From positions 1,860,001-1,924,000 of the forward strand of contig NZ_JADBGF010000001.1 in the NCBI RefSeq assembly GCF_014873495.1: DNA of 64,000 nt. The letters are read 5' to 3'. The stretch comes from Streptomyces stelliscabiei (GTDB lineage Bacteria; Actinomycetota; Actinomycetes; Streptomycetales; Streptomycetaceae). The translations under genes were made by a program, and so were the position numbers. Under the pieces are notes generated by a model. It worked only from the letters and a program-made list of their open reading frames with translations. It had not been told where the DNA came from and ran no database searches. Below, in pieces: positions 18,871 to 26,867 of this stretch (within the stretch, counting starts at the first letter, position 1; every line of letters starts with the position of its first letter).

Positions 18871-20454
18871 TCAGGCGCGCAGCAGGGTGACGGTGCGCCC
18901 GGAGGGCGTGGTCTGCTGCGAGAAGGCGGTGCGCTCGTGGACCGTGGCTGCTTGCGGGCGGGTGTCGAAGACGACGAGGGTGCCCGTGGACAGCTCCATG
19001 CGGTCCAGGTAGTCGTCCAACTGTGCCAGCCCCTCGGCGAGTGGGTCGGTGCGGCCCTGGCGCCACACCTTCAGCTCCAGCGCCTCGCGCTGCACCGCCC
19101 GCGAACGGTCGGCAGCGGTGTAGGGCTGGCGGATCAGCAGGTCCACGCGCCGCCGGCCGATCCCGTACTCCCGGTCGATGAAACCCGCCCCGTTCACGAT
19201 CCGGTGCAGGTAGGCCATCATCACCAGCTGTGCCGCGGCCTCCGGGTAGGTCGAGGCGGTGGCCAGGATCTCGCCGTTCTCCCGCCAGAACTCGGCAAAG
19301 GAGCACAGCAGCTTGTCCATGTCGATCCGGCCGTCCGGCAGCCGGAAGCTGCTCGGGGCGGCGACGACCTGGCCCTCCGTGTTGTTCCCCAGGACCCGGA
19401 CAATGACCTCCTGGTAGATCGGATTGGCCACCCGCACCGGCGCGTCCGGAGCGACCAACCCCAGGTCGCGCACGTACGCCAGATCGTCGTCGTACGTGTC
19501 CGTCGGCAGGAGCAGCTCGCCCGCGATCACCGGCTGGATCACCCGCCGTACCCGGTCCTCGCCCAACCTGGCGGCCAGCGAGTCCAGATGCGTCGCACGC
19601 GCCAGGATCAGCCGCTCCTTCGCCTCCTCCATGTGCTCGGCCGTGATCGGCGTGTCCGACGGCACTCCCATCTCCTCGACGACCTCCCGGGCCAGCGCGT
19701 TGACCAGCCACGGCTGTCCCTGGGTAAAGCCGAAGGCACACTCCAGCGCATCCACCGTGAAATCCTGGCCCGTCTGCGTGGTGTGCTGCCCGTACAGCTC
19801 GGCGACCTCGGCCTCGGTGAAGTCGCCCAACCGCAGCGACGCCACCTTGATGTTGAACGGACTCGACGTACCAAGGCGCCCCGGATCCCCGCCCGAGGCC
19901 GCCTTGTAGTCACGCACATCCCGCAGCCCGCACAGCACTACCGCATGCGGGAAGCCGCCACGGCTGACGGTGAAGCCATCGCGCAACTGGCGCAGCACAC
20001 TGCGCAGGCTCTGCCCCCGCAGCGCGTCGATCTCGTCGAAGAACAGCACCAGCGGACGCGGACAGCTCCGCACCCACTCAGCCAGCCCCCGCGTGAGCCG
20101 GGACCCGGGCACCGCGTCGGGCCAGGATGCGGGGGGCGCGAGCTCATCAGGAAGCCCAGCGGACTCCGCGGACCGCCGAATCGCCTCCAGCACCAGCAGC
20201 TCGGCCTGGCCGTAGTCCTCCCCGGCCACCTCCCCGCTCTCGCACGAGAAGTGCAGCGCCGCGTACCGGCCCGATGCCGTCAGTTCCCGGGCCATCGCCG
20301 CCAGCACCGTCGTCTTCCCGGTCTGCCGTGGCGCGTGCACCACGAAGTACTGGCCCTGCTCGATGTACCCGCGGGCCCTGGGCAGCCGCTCCTGGGCCGG
20401 CACCATGTAGTGACGCGTGGGGACGCACGGCCCGGCCGTATTGAAGTAGCGCAT
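18871..20454 (-). CDS. AAA ATPase fused to a PD-(D/E)XK-like nuclease domain
   Basis: A 527-residue protein. Residues 1-260 are a STAND-like AAA ATPase with Walker A APRQTGKTT and Walker B LVLFFDEIDAL. A helical section follows. Residues about 430-527 contain GIGRRRVDLLIRQ and EALELKVWR, the spaced D and E-x-K of the restriction-endonuclease-like fold, then LDDYLDRMELSTGTLVVFD. The start ATG at 20454 (MRYFNTAGPCVPTRHYMV) matches the family N-terminus. No strong ribosome site precedes it. This architecture is widespread and its function is poorly known. A defence or DNA-processing role is inferred from the adjacent HNH gene and integrase remnant. Confidence 0.8.
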   Translation of the reverse strand: MRYFNTAGPCVPTRHYMVPAQERLPRARGYIEQGQYFVVHAPRQTGKTTVLAAMARELTASGRYAALHFSCESGEVAGEDYGQAELLVLEAIRRSAESAGLPDELAPPASWPDAVPGSRLTRGLAEWVRSCPRPLVLFFDEIDALRGQSLRSVLRQLRDGFTVSRGGFPHAVVLCGLRDVRDYKAASGGDPGRLGTSSPFNIKVASLRLGDFTEAEVAELYGQHTTQTGQDFTVDALECAFGFTQGQPWLVNALAREVVEEMGVPSDTPITAEHMEEAKERLILARATHLDSLAARLGEDRVRRVIQPVIAGELLLPTDTYDDDLAYVRDLGLVAPDAPVRVANPIYQEVIVRVLGNNTEGQVVAAPSSFRLPDGRIDMDKLLCSFAEFWRENGEILATASTYPEAAAQLVMMAYLHRIVNGAGFIDREYGIGRRRVDLLIRQPYTAADRSRAVQREALELKVWRQGRTDPLAEGLAQLDDYLDRMELSTGTLVVFDTRPQAATVHERTAFSQQTTPSGRTVTLLRA

Positions 20455-20849
20455 ACCGCGCACGCTAGCCGACGGCACCGACAACCTGAGGCGACCGTGC
20501 ACCCGACCACCGGCTACACCGCCCCGTACGGGCACGAGTGCCAGAGCAGCGGTGCCCCGGTGCGGGGATCACCCGGCGGGCAGACGCAGAAACGCGGCCA
20601 GCGCCCGCCGGAGTGCGGTGACCGCTGGAGCGCCTCCGGCGACCGCCAGGGCATGCAGGTCACTGCCGCACAGATCTTCGCTTGCCGATCAGCTCATCCG
20701 GGGCACGTTGTCGTCCTCATCGTCCCAGTCGGTCTCATGCATCCTGCCCTTGCCGAAAATCTCATCCGGGCTGTTGAGCGACCGGGGCACGCACTGCGGC
20801 CAGGGCCTTGTCGGACAGTTTGGCCGCGGGTCAGGGGCCAGTTCCCCGC
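20455..20849. other. Gap with a possible minus-strand C-terminal remnant
   Basis: No complete gene is found. On the minus strand, the frame ending at 20,689 reads DEIFGKGRMHETDWDDEDDN and a few more residues before a stop, a composition unlike noise in this genome. It may be the tail of a lost mobile-element protein. The first 200 bases show nothing else. Confidence 0.3.
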
Positions 20850-21036
20850 AACCGCGTACGCCGGAAAGCGGCTGTACCTGCTTCGTCACGGCGGCAAGGA
20901 GTGGCTGGACGAAGATCGACACAGTCGCATCGCCGTGGAGAAGCGCATGGGCCGCGAGGTCGCCGGCGTGGATGGTCTCTACTCGCACGTTGCCCTGGCC
21001 ATGGAGCAGGAGATTGCAGGTTCGCTGCAAACCGGA
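20850..21036 (+). pseudogene. C-terminal remnant of a phage-type tyrosine integrase
   Basis: The plus frame reads YLLRHGGKEWLDEDRHSRIA, then RMGREVAGVDGLYSHVALAM. This matches the end of actinomycete tyrosine recombinases: the LRH(x)xKTW box, the R(L/M)GH-like box and the YSHV catalytic tyrosine segment. Everything N-terminal to it is missing or scrambled. It lies at the boundary between the degraded block and intact core genes, where an integrated element would have had its integrase. Confidence 0.65.
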
Positions 21037-21054
21037 GACTGCAGGTTCGCTGCA
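21015..21054 (+). repeat. Two copies of TGCAGGTTCGCTGCA
   Basis: The 15-mer TGCAGGTTCGCTGCA occurs at 21,015 and 21,040, 25 bp apart. Each copy has complementary ends TGCAG/CTGCA around GTTCG. They lie at the 3' end of the integrase remnant, a usual location for arm-type or attachment-site repeats. Confidence 0.6.
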
Positions 21055-21192
21055 CACCAGGTGGCTGCGTTTCGTGGCCAGCGAAGGAGAGCACTGGAAG
21101 GTGCCGTCTCCCACTGCTCTCACATTCGATCTTGAAAGTGGTGGAAAACCGCAGGTCAAGTCGGGTGGAGCAAAGTCGTCATAAACTTGTGT

Positions 21193-21318
21193 ATGAAGTT
21201 CATCTCCACCAAGAGCTTCATGCCGTTCGTCTGGTACCGCATCGCGCTCGGCATCGTGATCGTCGTCCTGGTGTCGATGGGCGTGCTGAGCCCGCACGCG
21301 GGCGAGTCGGCGGGCTGA
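21193..21318 (+). pseudogene. uppP: C-terminal remnant of undecaprenyl-diphosphatase
   Basis: Forty-one codons give FISTKSFMPFVWYRIALGIV and a last transmembrane helix ending SPHAGESAG. This is the characteristic final segment of UppP/BacA (STHSF..FV.YR...G). The preceding 230-odd residues are absent and the integrase remnant takes their place, so the gene was cut by insertion or deletion. An ATG happens to open the fragment, but no product of this length would be active. Confidence 0.7.
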
Positions 21319-21453
21319 GGCGGGCCGAGGCGGGCTGATCCGCGCCGGCATGATCGGACCGTTCCGCCCCAACTCCCTTCCGTGACCAACCACATACGAC
21401 ATCCGTAGCCGCCCCGTAGCGCACTGTCAGTCGGGGCGCCTACTCTTGTCGAC

Positions 21454-21633
21454 ATGTCCCCCGATCCCCTTGTCCGTGGTTCCGTGCGGTCCGCCGACGA
21501 CCTGAACGACCGGATCCGAGCGCTGTGGCGGCGCGCCGGCGGGTCGCTGTCGGCCCAGGAGCGGGCGGAGTACGAGCTGTTGGTCGCGGAGTGGGCCGCG
21601 GCGATACGCGCGGACGTCGTCGAAGCCGCGTGA
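21454..21633 (+). CDS. Small conserved hypothetical protein, 59 residues
   Basis: The ATG at 21454 opens a 59-codon frame, MSPDPLVRGSVRSADDLNDR, then an acidic amphipathic helix ending WAAAIRADVVEAA. Codon use is strongly GC3-biased like neighbouring genes. It has a helical, soluble, Ala/Glu/Arg-rich composition. Its stop lies just ahead of the downstream kinase-like gene, in a different frame. The ribosome site is weak. No function can be assigned. It may be co-transcribed with the kinase. Confidence 0.6.
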   Translation: MSPDPLVRGSVRSADDLNDRIRALWRRAGGSLSAQERAEYELLVAEWAAAIRADVVEAA

Positions 21634-21697
21634 ACCCGCACGGCGAGCCCCGGCCGACGCCGCCGGGGCCGGCGAGCCGGAGGGCGGCACCGGCGGC

Positions 21698-22243
21698 CTG
21701 ATCATCTTCCTGAACGGCACGTCCAGTTCGGGCAAGTCGAGCATCGCGGCGGAACTGCTCCGCGTCCTCGACGAACCGTCCTTCCACATCCCGGTCGACG
21801 CGTTCCACGCCATGCGGACCGGACGGGAGATACCCCCCGAACGGCTCGCCGGCGTGCTGCACGACACCTGGCGGGGCTACCACCGCGCGATCGCCGGCAT
21901 GGCCGCCGCGGGCAACCTGGTCGTCATGGACCACGTCCTGAGCGCGGAATGGCGCCTGCGGGACTGCCTCGACCTCTTCGTGCCGCAGGACGTGGTGTTC
22001 GTCGGGGTGCACTGTCCCCGCGCCGAACTGGAACGCCGCGAGCGGCAGCGGGGCGACCGGCCCCCGGGACTGGCCGCGCGGCAGCTGGCCCAGGTCCACG
22101 CGCACGGCCTCTACGACGTCGAGTGCGACACGAGCCGGGCGGATCCGCCACAATGCGCGGCCCGCATCAAGGACTTCCTGTCCGCCAGACCGACACCGAC
22201 CGCGTTCCAACGCCTACGCGACGAACAGGACGCCGCCGGCTGA
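21698..22243 (+). CDS. Chloramphenicol-phosphotransferase-like P-loop kinase
   Basis: About 181 residues with the P-loop IIFLNGTSSSGKSSIA at the very start, then VDAFHAMRTGR and HDTWRGYHRAIAG. Further motifs are NLVVMDHVLSAEWRLRDC and VHCPRAELERRERQRGDR, the set of O-phosphotransferases of the CPT family. The family may phosphorylate antibiotics or other small alcohols. The start is unusual: no ATG, GTG or TTG lies in frame upstream of the P-loop. The CTG at 21698 with GGAGGG 13 nt upstream is the best candidate. An internal ATG at 21812 would delete the P-loop. Confidence 0.75.
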   Translation: MIIFLNGTSSSGKSSIAAELLRVLDEPSFHIPVDAFHAMRTGREIPPERLAGVLHDTWRGYHRAIAGMAAAGNLVVMDHVLSAEWRLRDCLDLFVPQDVVFVGVHCPRAELERRERQRGDRPPGLAARQLAQVHAHGLYDVECDTSRADPPQCAARIKDFLSARPTPTAFQRLRDEQDAAG

Positions 22244-22254
22244 CCGGACCCCGG

Positions 22255-22437
22255 ACCAGGGGCGCGGGGAACTGCGCGAGCAACCACCCACAACCGGCAG
22301 TCGACCGACAACCCAACCCGCACGGCCCGCATCAGCGGCCACCCGCCGGACGGACACTTCCCGACATGCCATGCCACACCAGGGGCGCGGGGAACTGCGC
22401 GAGCAACCACCCACAACCGGCAGTCGACCGACAACCC
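22255..22437 (+). repeat. 60-bp direct duplication carrying the Streptomyces GCGCGGGGAACTGCGCG repeat
   Basis: Bases 22,255-22,314 and 22,378-22,437 are identical 60-mers separated by 63 bp. Each starts with the GCGCGGGGAACTGCGCGA element that recurs at 44,436, 44,536 and 44,646. The unit lies between convergent genes, in the 3' region of the kinase-like gene and the dehydrogenase. Confidence 0.85.
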
Positions 22438-22494
22438 GGGCCTACCCCCACGACCCGCTGGCCGACCGCGGCCCCACCCCACCCCCGCGCCGCG

Positions 22495-23235
22495 TCAGCG
22501 ACCGCCCGACACCCGCAGCACCGCACCCGTGGTGTACGACGCCTCCGGGGACATGAGCCAGGCGATGGCCGAGGCGATCTCGTCGGCGCGGCCGGGGCGC
22601 CGCAGCGGTACGGACGCGGCGATACGGTCGGCGCGCTCCGGGTCCCCCATCCGCGCGTGGATCTCCGTGTCGATCACCCCGGGCGCCACCGCGTTGACCC
22701 GGATCCCGTCCGGCCCGAGTTCCTTCGCGAGCCCCGTCGTCAGCGCGTCGACCGCGGCCTTGGTCGCCGCGTAGTGGACGTACTCGCCGGGGCTGCCCAG
22801 CGTGGCCGCCGCCGAGGACACGTTCACGATGACGCCGCCCCCCGCGGCCGCCATCACCTTGGCCGCCCGCCGCGAACACAGCAGCACGCCGAGGAGGTTG
22901 ACCTCGACCACCCGCCGCAGCACCTCCGTGTCGGTGTCCGCCAGCCTCCCGAACGGGCCGGTCACCCCGGCGTTGTTGACCAGCCCCGTCACCGGTCCGA
23001 TCCGGTCGGCCGCCGTCTCGAACAGGCGGTCCACGTCGGCCTCCACCGAGGTGTCCGCCCTGACCGTGACACAGCGCGCCCCGTTCGCCCGCGCCCCCGT
23101 CGCGATCCACTCGGCGGCCGCCCCGTCGTGCACATAGCCCACGACCACGTCGTGCCCGTCCGCCGCGAGCCGCAGGCAGGTCGCGGCGCCGATCCCCCGG
23201 CTCCCACCCGTGACCACCGTGACCGGTCGTGACAT
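22495..23235 (-). CDS. Short-chain dehydrogenase/reductase (SDR)
   Basis: A 246-residue classical SDR with the cofactor motif TGGSRGIGAAT at residues 9-19, the NNAG motif in LVNNAGVTG, and the catalytic Ser and YxxxK in VSSAAATLG and YAATK. The C-terminal GAVLRVSGGR is typical. Resembles FabG-like 3-oxoacyl or sugar dehydrogenases. The substrate cannot be assigned. The ATG at 23235 has a G-rich ribosome site (GGGGGG) and was chosen over an upstream ATG that adds ten atypical residues. Confidence 0.9.
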   Translation of the reverse strand: MSRPVTVVTGGSRGIGAATCLRLAADGHDVVVGYVHDGAAAEWIATGARANGARCVTVRADTSVEADVDRLFETAADRIGPVTGLVNNAGVTGPFGRLADTDTEVLRRVVEVNLLGVLLCSRRAAKVMAAAGGGVIVNVSSAAATLGSPGEYVHYAATKAAVDALTTGLAKELGPDGIRVNAVAPGVIDTEIHARMGDPERADRIAASVPLRRPGRADEIASAIAWLMSPEASYTTGAVLRVSGGR

Positions 23236-23483
23236 CCCAACCCCCCTGAAGCGAACGTGGTCCACGCGGTCGCGCGGCCACCGAAGACCCGGCGATCGAT
23301 CATCCTACGATCGCCGCCCGCGCGGTGGCTCACACCGAGGGCAACCATTCCGGCCCCGGCGGCAACCCAGGAGTGGAAGGCTCCTCCACACGAGCCCCAC
23401 ACACATCACACTTTCCCCCGAATCACACCATTCCGGACCCACTCCCTCTCCCCGAACCACGCACGGAACCGAAGGATTTGAAC

Positions 23484-24452
23484 GTGGCAGCCCGTTCCCA
23501 TCGCTCCTCCCCCCGGCCCAAGCGGCGCACCGCCCTCATATCCGTCGCCGCTGTCGCGGCCGCCGGACTCGCCGCGTCGCTCGTCATCGCCTTCGGCCCC
23601 GACCGCGGAAGCGACACCGAGGCCGCCGAGAAAGTCGGCGCAGCACCCGTCGCCACCGCCTCCGAGGCGACCGCCCCCTCTTCCGAGGCACCGAAGCGGA
23701 AGCCCTCCGCCACGCCCTCGAAGTCCCCGTCCCCGTCGCCCTCGAAGTCCGGACCCACCCGGTCGGCGACTCCGACCACCGAGCCCACCCCGCGGTCACC
23801 CGCAGCCACCCGGCAGGGCGGATCCGCCTCGGGACAGCTGGCCGGGCGGATCCGCCCCGGGGTCGAGTACCAGGGGATCGCGACCTTCTACGACTCCGAC
23901 GGCAGCGGAGCCTGCTCGTACGACCCCAGTGACGACGTCATGACGGCGGCGATGAACACGACCGACTACGAGGTCTCCAAGGCCTGCGGGGCCTACGTCC
24001 GCGTCCGCGCGGCAGGCGGCGCAGCCATCACCGTCCGGATCACCAACGAGTGCCCGGCGCCCTGCAAACCAGGCCAACTCGACCTCAGCGCACAGGCCTT
24101 CGCCAAGCTGGCCACCCCCTCCCAGGGCCAGATCCCGATCACCTGGAGTCTGGTCAGCCCGGACACCTCCGAGCGGATCTCGATCCGGTACAAGACGGGT
24201 TCCAGCCAGTACTGGTGCGCCATCCAGGTGATCGGTCACCGCAACCCGGTGGCCCGGCTGGAGGTCCGCGCCGGCGGGGCCTGGACCCGACTGCCCCGCA
24301 CCGAGTACAACTACTTCCTCTCCGAGCAGGGCGGCGGGTGCGGTGGCGCGCTCAGGATCACCGACATCTACGGGGAGCAGCTGACCGTCGACGGGCCGGC
24401 GGTACGGCCGAACATCGTGCAGCCCACCGGGGTGCAGTTCACCGCGCGCTGA
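23484..24452 (+). CDS. Secreted expansin-like protein (RlpA/DPBB plus CBM63-like)
   Basis: A 322-residue exported protein. Residues 13-38 are a hydrophobic signal or anchor. Residues 45-115 are a Ser/Pro/Thr/Lys-rich linker. Residues 128-226 are a double-psi beta-barrel with YQGIATFYDSDGSGACSY and TNECP, and D200 as the expansin-type acid. Residues 229-320 are a beta-sandwich like the expansin carbohydrate-binding domain. Bacterial expansins loosen cellulose or peptidoglycan without hydrolysis. The GTG at 23484 has AAGGA 8 nt upstream. A stand-alone gene followed by a strong hairpin. Confidence 0.85.
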   Translation: MAARSHRSSPRPKRRTALISVAAVAAAGLAASLVIAFGPDRGSDTEAAEKVGAAPVATASEATAPSSEAPKRKPSATPSKSPSPSPSKSGPTRSATPTTEPTPRSPAATRQGGSASGQLAGRIRPGVEYQGIATFYDSDGSGACSYDPSDDVMTAAMNTTDYEVSKACGAYVRVRAAGGAAITVRITNECPAPCKPGQLDLSAQAFAKLATPSQGQIPITWSLVSPDTSERISIRYKTGSSQYWCAIQVIGHRNPVARLEVRAGGAWTRLPRTEYNYFLSEQGGGCGGALRITDIYGEQLTVDGPAVRPNIVQPTGVQFTAR

Positions 24453-24494
24453 CCCCACCGTCCTTCTCCCGCGCCGCGAACGGCTCGCGGGGCC

Positions 24495-24546
24495 GATCGG
24501 CCGGACAGCGCAAGCTCGCGCGCGAGCGACCGTGGTCCGGCCGATC
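24495..24546 (+). terminator. Nested hairpin downstream of the expansin-like gene
   Basis: GATCGGCCGGAC (24,495) pairs with GTCCGGCCGATC (24,535). The enclosed loop holds a second perfect palindrome, GCTCGCGCGCGAGC. It lies 43 bp after the stop and 38 bp before the next gene. There is no T run, as is common for Streptomyces terminators. Confidence 0.65.
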
Positions 24547-24584
24547 CTGAGGGTGCCCTGCCCGCCGATCCTCCCGGGACCCTC

Positions 24585-25844
24585 ATGTCACTCACCCCTG
24601 CTTGCCGCCCGCACAGCCGTACGCGCACCCGTACCCGAACCCGTACGGGTCCTCGCTCCCGCCGCGGTCTGCGCCTGTCCCTCGTCGCTCTGCTCGGCGC
24701 GTCCTGCCTGGGTGGCCTGCTCCTGGCCCCCGCGGCGGGCGCCGCCGGCGACACCCTCCCGGGGCACGGCTCCGGCGGGAGCGAGCAGACCCTGCAACAG
24801 CAGCTCGACGAACTGGTCGGCGCTCCCGGAGGGCCGCCAGGTGTGATCGTCGTACTGCAACGGGACCGTACGTCACGCGTCCTGCGCGCCGGGGTCGCCG
24901 ATCTGGAGACCGGCCGTCCGATCGAGCCCACCGACCACATGCGGATCGCCAGTACGGCGAAGGCGTTCAGCGGAGCCGTGGCACTGAGCCTGGTGCAGCG
25001 GGGCGCGCTCGGCCTCGACAGCACCATCGGCCGCACCCTGCCCCGGCTGCCGCGCGCCTGGCGGTCGGTCACGTTGCGGCAGTTGCTGAACCACACCAGT
25101 GGCCTGCCGGACTACACCGAGGACCCGGAGTTCCTGGAACTGCTCCTCGCGGACCCGCGCCGTACCTTCGACCCGCGCCGGCTGCTGGACTTCGTCGCGG
25201 ACGAACCGCTGCGCTTTCGCCCCGGCTCCCGGTACCGGTACTCCAACTCCGACAACATCGCCGTCGCCCTGATGGCGGAGGCGGTGACCCGCCGGCCGTA
25301 CGAGGAGCTGCTGAGCCGACTCGTGTACCGGCCGCTCGGCCTGACCGACACCAGCCTGCCGCTGGGTTACGAGATGCCGGAGCCGTACATGCACGGCTAC
25401 GCCGTCGAGCCGCCCGCGCCGCCGGAGGACGTCAGTGAAGCGCTGAGCGCGTCCGGTGTCTGGGCCTCGGGCGGGATCGTCTCCACCCCGCGTGACCTGA
25501 CCCGGTTCATCCGCGGCTACGCCGCCGGGGAGCTGACGTCGAGATCCGTTCTGCGCGAGCAGCGCCGCTGGATCGAGGGGGCGTCCGAACCGGCCGGCCC
25601 GGGCCGCAACAGAGCGGGACTCGCCCTCTTCCGATACGACACCCGCTGCGGGGTGGTGCTGGGTCACACCGGGAACTTCCCCGGCTACACCCAGCTGATC
25701 GCCGCGACCCCCGACGGCCGCAGATCCCTCACCTTCTCGCTCACCACCCAGGTGAACAGGACACTCGACCCCGGACTCCTGGAGCGGCTCCGCGCGGTCG
25801 AGGAGAACGCGGTCTGCGAACTGCTCGGCCGAAGAGGCGACTGA
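24585..25844 (+). CDS. Secreted class-C beta-lactamase-fold serine hydrolase
   Basis: A 419-residue exported protein. After an Arg/Thr run (RTRTRTRTRTGP, encoded by short tandem repeats) an SRRGLRL motif and hydrophobic segment give a possible Tat signal cleaved near AAGAAG. The DD-peptidase/class-C fold follows with S123-x-x-K126 (IASTAKAF), the tyrosine motif Y219-S-N and a late GHTGNFPG in place of KTG. Likely a D-alanyl-D-alanine carboxypeptidase or esterase-type penicillin-binding protein. The ribosome site is weak, so the start is not certain. Confidence 0.85.
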   Translation: MSLTPACRPHSRTRTRTRTRTGPRSRRGLRLSLVALLGASCLGGLLLAPAAGAAGDTLPGHGSGGSEQTLQQQLDELVGAPGGPPGVIVVLQRDRTSRVLRAGVADLETGRPIEPTDHMRIASTAKAFSGAVALSLVQRGALGLDSTIGRTLPRLPRAWRSVTLRQLLNHTSGLPDYTEDPEFLELLLADPRRTFDPRRLLDFVADEPLRFRPGSRYRYSNSDNIAVALMAEAVTRRPYEELLSRLVYRPLGLTDTSLPLGYEMPEPYMHGYAVEPPAPPEDVSEALSASGVWASGGIVSTPRDLTRFIRGYAAGELTSRSVLREQRRWIEGASEPAGPGRNRAGLALFRYDTRCGVVLGHTGNFPGYTQLIAATPDGRRSLTFSLTTQVNRTLDPGLLERLRAVEENAVCELLGRRGD

Positions 25845-25973
25845 CCCTCCCGACAGAGCCGAGACGTCTACCGCTTTTCAGCCAGGCGCCGTAGCATCCC
25901 GAGGATGTTCGCATCGTCAACTCGACTTGCACACAAGCCTGTTGAGGGCGAGTGACGCGTGGGGGGAGTTGCG

Positions 25974-26807
25974 ATGGTGGCCCGGAACCTCTGGGACGAG
26001 ATCCCGTCGACAGTGCCGGCTGCGGCGGCGGAGCGACAGCTCGGGGACGGACGATACGCCTTCCGCGCACGGACGAGTGCGGTGTCCTGGTGGGGGTTCT
26101 TCATGCTCCTCCTGGTCACCGCGTTCTGCGTGATGATGGTCTTCGTCATCAGCGGGGAGAGCGAGTGGACCAACGCGATCCTCTTCATCGTCCTCGGCGG
26201 ATGCACCTTCCTCGGGGCGATCGCCGTTTCGCTGGCCGCACTGTTCAGACCCGTCACCTGGTGTGCCGTGTTCGCGCAGGGGGTGGTCTACCAGTACGGT
26301 TCGCGGCCACCTATCGCCTGCTCCTGGGACGAGATCACCGGATGCCAGCGCCATGCGACGCAGCACGAACGCAACGGGGTCACCGTGTCGACCACGCACT
26401 CCGTGTACGTCCAGACGCCGGCCGGCAACTTCATGGTGTCGGGCGACACACCCGAGGCGCAGCACCTGGGCACCCTCGTCTCGGACGGCTGGCTCGCGGT
26501 ACAGAGCCAGGGCGCGGAGGAGGACGCGAGGGCGCGACTGGCCGAACTCGGCACGCTGTTGGAGACCGGGGGACGGGCGGCGTTCGGCCCCTTCACGGTG
26601 AGCCTGGCCGGGCTGGAGCACGCCGGCCGGGTCCTGCCCTGGGAGAAGATCAGCGAAGTCGATCTGATGGGGTCGACCATCCACGTCCTGGTCACCGGTG
26701 AGCGCAAACCGGCGGCGCGGGAACCGGTCTCCGACGTGGCGGACAGCGTCCTGTTCCTCACCGTCGCGGACGCCCTGCGGCGATCGGCGCGGCAACCGGC
26801 GCAGTGA
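25974..26807 (+). CDS. Two-TM membrane protein of unknown function (DUF6585-like)
   Basis: A 277-residue protein with two hydrophobic helices at about residues 42-65 and 70-92. A mostly beta cytoplasmic region follows, with two similar halves: one around SWDEITGCQRHAT and one around PWEKISEVDLMGS. This is the pattern of pleckstrin-like repeats found in DUF6585 proteins. The ATG at 25974 has GGGGGGAG 5 nt upstream. Monocistronic by position. No function can be proposed. Confidence 0.7.
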   Translation: MVARNLWDEIPSTVPAAAAERQLGDGRYAFRARTSAVSWWGFFMLLLVTAFCVMMVFVISGESEWTNAILFIVLGGCTFLGAIAVSLAALFRPVTWCAVFAQGVVYQYGSRPPIACSWDEITGCQRHATQHERNGVTVSTTHSVYVQTPAGNFMVSGDTPEAQHLGTLVSDGWLAVQSQGAEEDARARLAELGTLLETGGRAAFGPFTVSLAGLEHAGRVLPWEKISEVDLMGSTIHVLVTGERKPAAREPVSDVADSVLFLTVADALRRSARQPAQ

Positions 26808-26867
26808 GCGGTCCCCCGCCACGCACAACCGCCGCCCGTCAGAACCACGCTCGCTCCGCGGATCCCG

